From Lasiosphaeris hirsuta (taxonomy: Eukaryota; Ascomycota; Sordariomycetes; Sordariales; Lasiosphaeriaceae), in the NCBI GenBank assembly GCA_030549175.1, contig JAUKUA010000001.1, positions 7,502,001 to 7,566,000 of the forward strand: a DNA stretch of 64,000 bases. Reading direction: 5' to 3'. The position numbers and the translations under genes are program-made. The stretch's first letter is position 1; the number at the start of each line of letters is the position of its first letter. The notes below the pieces were generated by a model. It had not been told where the DNA came from. It worked only from the letters and a program-made list of their open reading frames with translations, and did no database searches. This document shows, in pieces, positions 33,060-43,355 of the stretch.

Positions 33060-35193
33060 ATGTTGCGGACATCGATTCGATCCGTGAGGGCGCTGGGCAG
33101 CAGGCCTGTCACAGCAGCCGCTGGCCGCCAATGGCAAATAGCGGCTGCCCGACGTGTCACTGTGTCTGGGCAGGTATGAGGTCATGCCAGCTCCGTTCCG
33201 GACCTGCGAGAGTGCTAACACGGTGCCGTCCCAGAGAAGTTATGCCGATAACAAAAAGCCTTCCATTGCCGACTCAACGCCCGCCGTGCTCCCGTCCTCT
33301 GAGACCCTGACGTCTCCTTCGACGCCGCCTCCTCCTCCTCCCCAGACGGTCCCCACGTCGACCATCTCCCCAGAGGAGGCTCCCCTGACACCACCACCAG
33401 CGGCCCCACCAGCAGCTCCCGCGACCCCCCCTCCTCCGCCCCCGCCATCCCAGCCCCGAAGGAAGGGCGGCTTCTTCAGGAAGCTGCGCAACTACTTTCT
33501 CACCCTCACCCTCCTCGGCGCGCTGGGTTTCGGCGGCGGTGTCTGGTATTCGCGCATCAACGACAACTTCCACGACTTCTTCACCGAGTATATCCCCTAT
33601 GGCGAGCAAGCCGTGTTGTATCTGGAGGAGCTAGATTTCCGGAAGCGCTTCCCTAATGCGGTCAACAAGGTCCGCGCTCGCGATGCTGGAGAACAGGTCA
33701 AGATCCCTGCACAGAGCGGTGCCTCGTGGCGCGTTGCCGACAGCGGTGAGCCTGCCGGCCGCCAGTCGAGTGCCCTCTCCAAGGTCGCTGCCGTCAAGGA
33801 GGCTGTGAAGCCCAAGAAGGAGCCCGTCGTCGAAGTCAAGAAGGAGGCTGCCCCCAAGGTCGTCGAGGCCAAGGAGCCCGCCAAGGTTGTGCCGACACCA
33901 GTTGTTGCTGAGGTCAAAGAAGTCACCCCCGCTCCTGTCGCAGCTGCCGTCTCTGCTCCCAAGAAGAAGCCATTCAAGGCGCCCGAAGTTGACGAGCCCT
34001 CGCGCTGGCCTCCTTCTTCACCTATCGATCCTCTTGCCATCCAGGATGCGGCTGAGCCAGTGGTACAAGACCTCGTTCGCATGCTCAACGATATCATCAC
34101 CGTAGTAAACCACGACGGTGCCAACGACAAGTACGGCGCGACCATCGGCAAGGCCAAGAACGAGCTCAACAAGGTTGGCAGGAAGATCAGGGACATCAAG
34201 GCCGCCGTGGAGAAGGATGCTGCCAAACAAATCAAACTTCGCGTCGACGACTTTGACAGGGCCGCCAACGAGCTCGTATCGCGAATCGAGGGTGCCATGT
34301 CTGCCCAGGAGACGCAGTGGCGCCACGAGTTCGAGGCCGAGATGGAGCGCGTAAAGAAGAGCTATGACGAGAAGGTCAAGCTCATTCAGGACCGCGAGAG
34401 GAAGCTTGGAGAGGAGAAGGCCAGCAACAGGCTCCTGGAGCAGGCTGTTGAGCTGCAGCGCCAGTTCGCCCGCGACGTCAAGAAGCATGTCGAGGAGGAG
34501 CGCGACGGACGACTGAGCAAGCTCCAGGACCTCGCGGCCGCTGTTATTGACCTCGAGAAGCTGACGACGGGTTGGAACGACGTTGTCGATACCAACCTCC
34601 GGACCCAGCAGCTGCACGTGGCTGTCGACGCGGTTCGCGCCAGCTTGGAGGACTCGCAGCACCCGCGGCCCTTCATTAAGGAGCTCGTAGCGCTCAAGGA
34701 GATTGCGTCGGAGGACCCGGTTGTTGATGCGGCCATTGCGTCGATCAACCCGTCGGCGTACCAGCGCGGCATCTCGACCTCGGCCGAGCTCGTCGATCGG
34801 TTCCGCCGGGTGGCGACCGAGGTGCGCAAGGCATCGCTGCTACCCGAGGATGCGGGTGTGGCAAGCCACGCGTCGAGCTACGTCTTGAGCAAGCTGCTTT
34901 TCAAGAAGCAGGGGCTGGCGGCTGGCGACGATGTCGAGAGCATCCTCACGCGGACGCAGACATACCTCGAGGAGGGCGACCTTGACAACGCAGCACGTGA
35001 GATGAACGGGCTGTCGGGTTGGGCCAAGACGCTCAGCCGTGACTGGATGGGCGAGGTGAGGAAGGTGTTGGAGGTGCAGCAGGCGCTAGAGGTATGATTC
35101 CTGCTCCCGTTCTGATGCGATAGCTGTTACTGACATTTACCGGTGTAGGTTATCCAGGCGGAGGCACGACTGCAGAGCTTGAAAGTGGAGTAG
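33060..35193 (+). CDS. MIC60: MICOS subunit Mic60 (Fcj1/mitofilin)
   Basis: Three exons, join(33060..33173,33235..35091,35149..35193), 671 aa; introns 61 and 57 nt. A mitochondrial presequence (MLRTSIRSVRALGSRPVTAA) ends around RSYA. A Pro-rich stretch (68-112) precedes one transmembrane helix near 124-143 (LRNYFLTLTLLGALGFGGGV). Ala/Lys/Glu/Pro-rich linker, long coiled coil (about 390-500) and the C-terminal mitofilin signature follow. The tiny last exon supplies VIQAEARLQSLKVE. Mic60 sits in the inner membrane facing the intermembrane space and shapes crista junctions. Order and length agree with fungal Mic60 (about 540-680 aa). Confidence 0.96.
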
Positions 35194-35905
35194 AGCAGCT
35201 CGGAGAGGTTTCCTTTGTGTAATGCACTTGTACATTGGCTTCGGCCTTATTAGACCGTGCCGGCGTGTCAACCTGGCTGGTGCGTGGAGACGGAATGGCT
35301 GGGAGGGCTGCGGCTACGGCCTAGTGTATTTGATAGTGAATAGACAGGGGTTTCGAATGTTATTGATACGAGTGATGTGTGGTTGGTTCTAAGCGTGACG
35401 GTCTGCAAGAGACCCCATTCGAAGCAGCTTGATACATAATTGAACTCCAGGAGGTATTCAGGCGGCCTGCGATTTGGGATCTATGTTGATGGTGTTGGAT
35501 GGTCATGTAGGTATATGCGCATTGTGTTGAAAATAGGGGAGTTGAGGTCTTTGCGGTGGGTTGGGGCTGAAAATTGGTTCGGGTCTCAATGCCTCGCAAA
35601 CTGACGTCGGCCGCTGTTTCATTGCTTCTCAGACTGAAATCGTTCAACGCGAATGCACAACTTTCGAGCTTTCAGGGACGCCAGTTGCGGGCCATCTGGC
35701 ATTACATCATCTTGTTGCTTTATTGCAAGCTCTTTTCAATCGAAGAATTGGGCAGCCATCGACGACGACCGGAACCCCTCACACTGAACCACTCACCTCT
35801 TACCATCATCCCCACAAGTCGCAACAACTAAATCGAATAAACTGAGACCATCCCCGCCCCTTCCACCTCCACACCTCAGCAACAACGGCACAGCAGCACC
35901 AACCC
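35194..35905. other. Intergenic between MIC60 and the first folate ligase
   Basis: 712 bp; the downstream half is the promoter and CA-rich leader of the following gene. No coding sequence seen. Confidence 0.55.
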
Positions 35906-37558
35906 ATGTCCCCCCGTCTCCGCAGCCTCCTCCTGCTCACTCACTTGCATCACCACGGCCCATCCCCCCTCCGGATACCGTCCCGCCAAGCCCGCACCAC
36001 CACCACCACCATCACCACCTCAACCACCGCCGCCGCCACCATGCCCCCCCAGCAGCGGGACACCTCGTACCCCTCGGCCCTCGCCCACCTCGCCCTCCTC
36101 CAATCCAACCGCGCCATCACCACCCTCTTCGCGGCGCCGCCGGCCCCGGCCCCCGGCGCCGCCCCGACCGCCGACCTCAACGCCCTCGCCATCCCCGAGA
36201 TGCTCGCCTGGCTCGCGCGCGCCGGCCACACGCCCGCCTCGCTGGCCGCCGCCGGGCTGTGCTGCGTCCACGTGGCCGGCACCAAGGGCAAGGGGTCGGT
36301 GGGCGCGCTCACCGCGGGCGTGTTGCGCGGGTACGGCGGGCGGGTCGGGCTGTACACGTCGCCGCACGTGGTCAGTGTGCGGGAGCGCATCGCGGTGGAC
36401 GGGCGGCCGCTGGCCGAGGGGGTATTCGCACGGTATTTCTTCGAGGTGTGGGATCGGCTGAGCGAGGCGGCAAGGGCGTGCGGGGAGCCCGAGCCCGAGG
36501 GGCCCGGCACGAAGCCGTTTTACTTTCGGTTCCTGACCATCCTGGCGCTGCATGTTTTCGTGCGCGAGGGCGTGAGGGATGTGGTGGTGGAGTGCGGGAT
36601 TGGTGGGGAGTACGATGCGACCAACGTCCTCCCGGCCGCGGTCGTCACGGCGGCCGTGGTCGCGCAGCTGGGCATCGACCACGTCGCGATGCTCGGGGAC
36701 ACGGTGGAGAAGATTGCGTGGCACAAGGCGGGCATCTTCAAGAAGGGGGTCAAGGGGTTCACCAGGCGATTGGACCACCAAGAGGGGGTCATGAAGGTGC
36801 TGAGGGAGCGGGCCGCGGAGAAAGGGGCGACGCTGGTCGAGATCGGGGACGACGAGGTGGAGCGGTGGGGGGGTGTCGAGGGGGCCAGGCTGCAGGGCCC
36901 GTTCCAAAAGTACAACATGGCGTTGGCCGTGGCGGCTGCGAGGGAGCACCTGGTCAGGAGGGGGGTCGAGCTGGAGGGCGGGTTTGGCCGGGACGGGTAC
37001 GCGCTGAGCTCGATGCCCAAAGAGTTCGAGACGGGGCTGAGGGAGGCGTCGCTGCGGGGGCGCTGCGAGATATTTAGAGATGAGGGCGGCATCGAGTGGT
37101 TCGTCGATGGGGCGCACACCGAGGACAGCCTGGCCGGCGTCGGGCAGTGGTTCGCGGGCAAGACCGCAGATGACGACGGGGTGCGGATCTTGGTGTTCAA
37201 CCAGCAGGAAAGGGACCCGGCCATGCTGTTGGCAGCGCTCCTCTCTGCTACCGAGCACGTGGCCCACACGGTGCCCGTCTTCACCCACGCCATCTTCACG
37301 AGGAACGAAGAGCAGGAACCGATAGAAGGCGAGCCCACTCGGGACCTCACCGTGCAGATCACGGCCAAGGACACGCTGCAGTCCTTCGGCGGGGACACGG
37401 AAGCATACATACAAAATGCCGTCCAGCCGTCAGTCGAGCAGGTCAGGACCCTCGCGGCACAGGCGAGGAAAGCCGGGAAAAGTTGCAAGGTTCTGGTAAC
37501 AGGGAGCTTCCACCTCATCGGTGCTGTGGTCAAGACGATTGATCATGTTGAATACTGA
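35906..37558 (+). CDS. Folylpolyglutamate/dihydrofolate synthase-like ligase (paralog 1)
   Basis: Single exon, 550 aa, Mur-ligase fold. The ATP-binding loop is HVAGTKGKGSVGA (near residue 117), followed by GLYTSPHVVSVRERI, GIGGEYDATN and GIDHVAMLGDTVEKIAWHKAGIFK; the C-terminal domain has WFVDGAHTEDS. These are the FPGS/FolC signatures: an ATP-dependent enzyme adding glutamate to folates. Compared with its neighbour the N-terminus is longer: an acid-poor, Arg/Thr-rich leader (1-45) looks like a mitochondrial presequence, and Met46 sits in the context GCCACCATGC, so a shorter cytosolic form is possible. It is intronless, unlike the neighbour. Whether it prefers folates as polyglutamylation substrate or makes dihydrofolate cannot be told from sequence. 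Confidence 0.9.
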   Translation: MSPRLRSLLLLTHLHHHGPSPLRIPSRQARTTTTTITTSTTAAATMPPQQRDTSYPSALAHLALLQSNRAITTLFAAPPAPAPGAAPTADLNALAIPEMLAWLARAGHTPASLAAAGLCCVHVAGTKGKGSVGALTAGVLRGYGGRVGLYTSPHVVSVRERIAVDGRPLAEGVFARYFFEVWDRLSEAARACGEPEPEGPGTKPFYFRFLTILALHVFVREGVRDVVVECGIGGEYDATNVLPAAVVTAAVVAQLGIDHVAMLGDTVEKIAWHKAGIFKKGVKGFTRRLDHQEGVMKVLRERAAEKGATLVEIGDDEVERWGGVEGARLQGPFQKYNMALAVAAAREHLVRRGVELEGGFGRDGYALSSMPKEFETGLREASLRGRCEIFRDEGGIEWFVDGAHTEDSLAGVGQWFAGKTADDDGVRILVFNQQERDPAMLLAALLSATEHVAHTVPVFTHAIFTRNEEQEPIEGEPTRDLTVQITAKDTLQSFGGDTEAYIQNAVQPSVEQVRTLAAQARKAGKSCKVLVTGSFHLIGAVVKTIDHVEY

Positions 37559-37698
37559 GCCCTAACACCCGCCTAAATAAACAAAACGCACTCCGCTTTC
37601 TCTGTCGATTGTTGAATCGTGCCGTGAAGCAAAACCTGTAGGTACATACACACATACACACACACACTCTGACTCATGCCCCGCGGATCCGACCATAT
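37559..37698. other. Convergent 3' gap between the folate-ligase paralogs
   Basis: 140 bp between two stop codons, with an (AC)n-like tract around 37645-37668. It must hold both 3' ends, so transcripts may overlap. Confidence 0.6.
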
Positions 37699-39338
37699 TC
37701 AAAGGGCATCGGCCTTTTCTATTATCCCCAGCGCGCCGCCCACCAAATGCAAGCTGCCGGTGATGAGGGCCTGCACTTTCTGGCCGTCCCCCACCGTCTC
37801 CCCGAGGCTGCGGGCCTTGTTGATGGCCTCCTCAATGGTGGGGATGAGCGTGACATTCGCGGACGGATCGAGGGTAGACCACCTCTCCGCAAAGACCCGC
37901 TGTGCCGTCATGTTCTCGATATCCTTGGGGTTATACTGTTTATTTACGAAATCTGCGCATCATCCATCAGCATCGCGGTCCAAGGGCGGAGGGAGGGGGG
38001 CAAACTAACCTCTCTTGTACCCCGTCGCGGCATACGTCACGTTCGTGCAGAAAATGACATGCTCGAACCCGCGGCCCGCCGGGTCCGCCTTCTTGACAGT
38101 GTTGCACAGGCCGTTGAGAAAGTCGACCGCCTCGGCCCGGCCCTGCTGGTTGAAGATGAGCACCTTGGGCCCTGCCGCCGCCGCCGTGCTCTTGCTCTTG
38201 CTCTCCTCCCCTGCCCACTCGCCGGCGAACCAGCGGGCCGCCATCTTGAGGCTGTCGACCGTGTGCGCGCCGTCGACGTGCCACACGACCCGGTCCTCCT
38301 CGATCACCTCGCACCGGCCACGCCAGACGACCTGCTCCAGCCCGTCAACGAACTCCCGGGGTAGGGGCGCGCTCAGGTCCGGCGAGAAGGACGGGTCGAG
38401 CCGCGTGAGCGCCGTCTCGGCCAGCGCGATGGCCAGTGTGGCGTTCTTCTTCTGGAACGTGGCGTCGGGCCGGATCCGGACACTTGCCAGCCGGGGGTCG
38501 ACGGCGAGCTCGCGCAAGGCGACGCCCTTTTCGGCGGCGCGCTCGCGCAACACGGCGGCCGCCTCGGGGACCTGCTCAACGGTGAAGGCCGGGCTGCCGG
38601 CTTTCATAATGCCGGCCTTGTGCCAGGCAATGCGGTCGACCGTATGGCCGAGCACGTAGACGTGGTCGATGCCGAGCGTGCTAATGCCGGCGGCCACGGG
38701 GTGCTCGACCACGTTGGTCGCGTCGTACTCGCCGCCGATGCCCGTCTCGTACACGGCCGCGTCGACGCCCTCGGACAGGAAGACGTGGTAGCTCAGCAGG
38801 GTCAGATAGCGCGCGTAGATGGGCTTGGAGCCGGGCGCCGGCCCGGCCTCTGCCCCCTCGGCCGCAGGCTGCGCTGCCTCGAGCCGGTCCCACACCTGGA
38901 AGAAGTAGCGGGCAAAGAGCTCCTCGGAGAGCGGGCGCGACCCGATGCGGATGCGCTCGCGCACGGCGATGAGGTGCGGCGAGGTGAAGAGGCCGACCTT
39001 GCGCGGGGTGCCGCGGGCGCGGCGGTACTGCGAGAGGATGGAGTCGACGAAGGCGCAGGTGCTGCCCTTGCCCTTGGTGCCGGCGACGTGCACGATGCCG
39101 AGGCGGTCCAGGTCCGCGGGGGCGTAGCCGATGCGGGCGAGGTAGGCGCCCATGTCGCGGACCGAGGTGCCGTCGGGGCGGACGCCGGCCTTGCGCCGGG
39201 CTTCGATGACGGCGAAGGGCGTCTGCAGCGAGTTGAGCGCGTCGATGGCGTCCTAGGGCGGCGGGATGAGTGCGGGGCCGGGGTGGGAGGGAGGGGAAGG
39301 CGGGGGCTCACATTGTAGCTTCGCGCGTTCGAGGCCAT
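37699..39338 (-). CDS. MET7: Folylpolyglutamate synthase (paralog 2, canonical form)
   Basis: Three exons, complement(join(37699..37952,38010..39252,39312..39338)), 507 aa; introns 57 and 59 nt. The tiny first exon (MASNARSYN) joins DAIDALNSLQTPFAVIEARR, the usual start of cytosolic FPGS. Core motifs: HVAGTKGKGSTCAF, GLFTSPHLIAVRERIR, FARYFFQVWDRL, GIGGEYDATNVVEHP, WHVDGAHTVDS. The last exon gives DFVNKQYNPKDIENMT and ends with LITGSLHLVGGAL. FPGS lengthens the glutamate tail of folates, retaining them in cells and supporting methionine and purine synthesis. It is a diverged paralog of the plus-strand gene 140 bp away; this copy has the more usual FPGS start. Confidence 0.95.
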
Positions 39339-39346
39339 GCTGGGTG

Positions 39347-39406
39347 AGTTCCTGGATAAGCTTCTAGATGAGCTTCTAGATGAGCTTCTAGATGAGTTTC
39401 TAGTTG
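39347..39406. repeat. 12-bp tandem repeat, five units, in the FPGS 5' leader
   Basis: Units of consensus AGCTTCTAGATG at 39359, 39371 and 39383 are perfect; those at 39347 and 39395 are degenerate. Each perfect unit contains the palindrome TCTAGA. The array starts 9 bp upstream of the proposed FPGS start codon, so it probably lies in the mRNA leader. Confidence 0.93.
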
Positions 39407-41252
39407 AGCCCAGGGATAGGCTGAGTGAGCTGGTGCTCGCCAGTGACCGCGAAACGAGTCTTGTCAGTTGAATGCTGCAATGCATGACGCTCCGGGCGTG
39501 CTTTCTACCTATGCCGGGCCGCCAGTCATTGCCCAATCAGTCTGTCAGTGTCGTTCAGCCGGTTTCCTGTTGGTACCTTGCTGTTCAGGGGCTCAGCTTC
39601 AGGGCAACTCGGTTGTCTGGGAGGTGTGACGGCGTCGGGTAGGGGCGGCATTTCCCGCATGCATGCCATGGCCGCCGAACATCGGCCTCAGTGGCCTGGA
39701 CCCACAGCAATATTTATCAGCGATAGAGTGCTGAAGCTTGGGGCCTGGACCCGCGCTGTTTTCACATTCGGAACACCACGTTGGAGATAACCTCATCTCT
39801 CTCGATTCCATCTTCACCAATTCCAACCCTCAGCAGCGCCCCAGTCCCTTTAAATCTACACCCTCAGAATGTCTCCTACCCAAGTCTTGTTATGAGCGTA
39901 GCCTTTGCAGTCCACCCTTGTCATCTGTCTTGGACGTTGCACCACGATGGGACTTCTTTTTTTCCTTGTTGACTTTGGGTCTCAGGGGCCTCGGTGGTTT
40001 CTGCATTGTCTCCGAGTTGGAGGCTAGGTCGGAGAGAGCGGCGCCTGGGTTGAGCGAACTGCCGCTCCCGCGCTCCTTCGACTGGAAATCATATATGCAC
40101 TACAACATGGCCGTAGACCAGATGACGCGCCGGGAAGATAAGTACGGCCTACTCCCGCTGCCATGCGCTGCTGCGAGCTGCGAGCTGCAGCTCTGCAGTT
40201 CTGCAGTTCCATTGATACGGCCGCTGGCCCGCTACCACGTTCACAGCACTCTGCCTGGCGGCCAACCTGGTGTTGCCCTCGACATCAGCCCACAGTGCCC
40301 TCACGATGCCTCGACCCCAACCCGGCAGCCTGGATTGCTGGCCGTCGATCCCTGTGGGTTTCGCTGAGCCGGACCCTCTTCCCCTCGTGTGTCCTTGCAC
40401 CGATTTTAACCGCGCCCTTTTCTCTGGACAACCGTCGAGAGGCAGCATCAGGAAAGGGGAAAGAAAAGTCTCTGCCCCTCAGCTGATTGAGCCTCCATCG
40501 CTAATTCCTCTTAGCAGCGGATCCCAGCGGACTCGCGCTCCGGCCCTGATTGGCGCGGCTAAATGGCCTGGATAAATTGTCGACAGGAGCTCGTGGGGAC
40601 GCACGTCCGACGCAGTAGTGCTGCAGCGACAAGCTCTCGGGAGCTGGCGTTGGCCGGGCTTCAACCACCAACCCATGCGCGCCGTGGCAGCCCATGGCGT
40701 AATTGGCCTCGCTCTGACTGTGGAGAGGCTGCGAGGGCGCGGCGAGGGCGCGGCGAGGGCGCGAGGAGGCCGCAGTGGGGTGCCACGACCGTGGGCATTG
40801 GGCAATCAAGCAAAGGGACCATGGGACAATGGCCGCCGAGAGCCACATGGATACATGGATACATGGGCACTTCCTGATGGACGCTGTCATCGCCCGGCCT
40901 CGACTGGGCCAAGCTCCCCGCATTGAACCAAGCTGCTTTCTTACCGTGTCGAGGAGGGGCAACGGCCAGACACACGCCCTGCCTCTCTGCCCTGCCTTTG
41001 CCCTACCTCTGCTTCGTAGCCGTCTCCGAGGAGCGGTGCTCCCAGGGGCGCCAGATGCTAATCCGTATTTATTCCTGCTCCCAGCTCGCTCTGCGAACCT
41101 CCCCTTCTCCCTCCGCAGTCGAGCTCTCCTCTTTTCCGTCGTCCATCTACGCGTGCTCTCCTCCTAGGTCATCGTGAAGTCAAGTCATATCGCCCCTCTA
41201 CCTGCCTTGAACCCCCCCTCCAGCAGTCCTTCACACCTCCAGACCAGCTATC
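39407..41252. promoter_or_regulatory. Long divergent intergenic region, FPGS / xylitol dehydrogenase
   Basis: 1.85 kb without a recognisable gene; ORFs overlap on both strands and look random. It includes a GC-rich 11-bp triplicate (40731-40763), one GGCTAAA motif at 40557-40563 (the core bound by XlnR/Xyr1-type activators; such 7-mers also occur by chance) and a C/T-rich leader (41090-41250) before the dehydrogenase. Confidence 0.5.
40731..40763. repeat. 11-bp tandem repeat, three perfect units
   Basis: GCGAGGGCGCG is repeated head to tail at 40731, 40742 and 40753. Location is about 500 bp upstream of the xylitol dehydrogenase start. Confidence 0.92.
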
Positions 41253-42467
41253 ATGGCTACCGGCTCGGTAAGATAGCACGGCCAGAACCCGGAAACCCAG
41301 CCAGTGCTAACTTGTGTCCAGAACCTCTCCTTCATCCTCAACAAGCCCAACGATGTAGAGTTCGTCGAGAAGCCGGTGCCGACGCTTAAGTCGGCCCACG
41401 ACGTGCTCGTGGCCATCAACTACACAGGCATCTGCGGCTCCGATGTGCACTACTGGGTGCACGGCGCCATCGGCCACTTTGTCGTCAAGGACCCCATGGT
41501 GCTCGGCCACGAGTCGGCCGGCACCGTCGTCGAGGTCGGTCCGGATGTCAAGACGCTCAAGGTCGGCGACCGCGTCGCCCTCGAGCCCGGCTACCCCTGC
41601 CGCCGCTGCGGCAACTGCCTCGACGGCCACTACAACCTCTGCCCCGACATGGTCTTCGCCGCCACCCCTCCCTACGACGGCACCCTCACGGGCTACTGGG
41701 CCGCCCCCGCCGACTTTTGCTACAAGCTGCCCGAGCAGGTGTCGCTGCAGGAGGGCGCCCTGATCGAGCCCCTCGCCGTCGGCGTGCACATTGTCAAGCA
41801 GGCCCGCGTGCAGCCAGGCCAGTCGGTCGTCGTCATGGGCGCCGGCCCCGTCGGGCTGCTGTGCGCCGCCGTCGCCCGCGCCTTCGGCGCCACCAAGGTC
41901 GTCCAAGTCGACATTGTCCAGTCCAAGCTCGACTTCGCCCTCGGCTTCGCCGCCACCCACACCTACCTGTCGCAGCGCGTGTCGCCTGAGCAGAACGCGC
42001 GCAACATCCTCGAGACGGCCGATCTCGGCGTTGGCGCCGACGTCGTCATCGACGCCTCGGGCGCCGAGCCCTCCATCCAGGCGTCCCTGCACGTCGTCCG
42101 CGTCGGCGGCACCTACGTCCAGGGCGGCATGGGCAAGCCCGACATCACCTTCCCCATAATGGCCCTGTGCCTCAAGGAGGTGACGGCGCGCGGCTCGTTC
42201 CGCTACGGCAGCGGCGACTACAAGCTCGCCATCGAGCTGGTAGCCGCCGGCCTCGTCGATGTCAAGAAGCTAGTCGACGGCGTCGTGCCCTTTGACAAGG
42301 CCGAGGACGCGTTCAAGAAAGTCAAGGAGGGCCAAGTCATCAAGATCCTAATTGCTGGTCCCAATGAGAAGCTCGTCACCGAGAGCTCCCTGGATACGGC
42401 CGTCGACGAGGCCAAGGTGCAGGTGGCCGAGGAGGCGAAGAAGGAGAGCGGGGCTACCTGCTGCTAG
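41253..42467 (+). CDS. xdhA: Xylitol dehydrogenase (D-xylulose reductase)
   Basis: Two exons, join(41253..41267,41322..42467), 386 aa; the first exon encodes only MATGS, and the 54-nt intron has a GCTAAC branch. Zinc-dependent medium-chain dehydrogenase: catalytic zinc site in [10 protein letters not shown] and GHESAG, structural zinc cysteines in [15 protein letters not shown], and an NAD-binding GAGPVGLL loop. The start [18 protein letters not shown] is typical of fungal XDH, which oxidises xylitol to D-xylulose in pentose catabolism. An acidic D after the Rossmann loop (VQVDIVQSK) fits NAD+ preference. Unusual: about 34 residues extend past the normal IKILIAGP end and finish in -ATCC. L-arabinitol or sorbitol dehydrogenase activity is possible. 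Confidence 0.9.
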
Positions 42468-43355
42468 GCGGTGTCTTTGTTGCATTTGGGTTGATGGTTT
42501 GGAGTTTGGGGGGGGGGGATTAGGCATGGATGTCTTGTTTTGTTTTGTGATTCATGTAATGACAGGTTGGTGAAGGCGTCTCTGTATATACGGACAATTC
42601 CATAACCGGCGTTTCCGAACGACCCTTTTTAGTGTGAACGACTTTGACAGGGTATGTCCATCCTACCACCTACCGCCCATTGCGACTTGTATAACTAACG
42701 ACGTATGTATGGAGGTTGGAGAAGCCGCGAGTGAACTAGGATGCGTGTCGGAGACCTGCAAAGTATCAAGGCAGGCAACTGCAGTCTTGGTGTCTGGGAA
42801 GATGCTGATGTCCGCCAAGGTCTGCCCTCACGATGTGAAGCCACTGCAGTTCGCGCTAAGTTGAAAAGCGGTGCTCTAAATGCAGATGATAAATGACATG
42901 CGCCCCTTCTAGGTTCGGCCCTACGGACGGGCCACGGGCAAGGCGGTCTACCTTCCATCTGATCAACCGGGCATTATGCTTATGTGACCCGCGTATGGTA
43001 TCTTATCCAAGACACTCTGAACACGGTCCAGGTCTGATATCCGACTCAACCCTTTTGCCTCCAGCGTAGTAAACGGGACAAAATCTCTGACTGGAGGATA
43101 TCAACTCATGCCTCGCTCCTCGGCCATCCCTAAGATCGCTGGGAAACCACCAGATATCACACCCGACCCGCAGCAGAACCCGGCTACGCCCTTGCCGCCC
43201 TCCCAACGCCCAGGTAACACTGAGGCACGATATCAATCTTCATGGAAACAAAAAACTCCATTCTATTCAACCCCTCTCAAATGAACCCTATAAAAATACC
43301 CATCTCTAATCACATACGCTCCGCCCCTATCTTCCATCTAACTCACCAACACCAC
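42468..43355. other. Convergent region between xylitol dehydrogenase and beta-mannosidase
   Basis: 888 bp between two stop codons, with a G run at 42507-42519. No gene or RNA recognised. Confidence 0.55.

Noticed and set aside
36020..37533. Long minus-strand open frames (464 and 337 codons) opposite the folate ligase
   Set aside because: They are antisense shadows of a GC-rich gene: the plus frame carries all FPGS motifs, and the antisense products are rich in Pro/Arg/His without any domain.
39347..40763. Short tandem repeats as a CRISPR-like array
   Set aside because: Units are 11-12 bp, directly adjacent with no spacers, and this is a fungal nuclear sequence.
39540..41170. Several 60-209 codon ORFs on both strands between FPGS and xylitol dehydrogenase
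   Set aside because: They overlap one another, have mixed composition, no motif and no consistent splice structure. Best read as non-coding.
41307..42092. 261-codon minus-strand frame opposite xylitol dehydrogenase
   Set aside because: Gly/Asp/Val-rich antisense product with no motifs; produced by GC-rich codon usage of the real gene.
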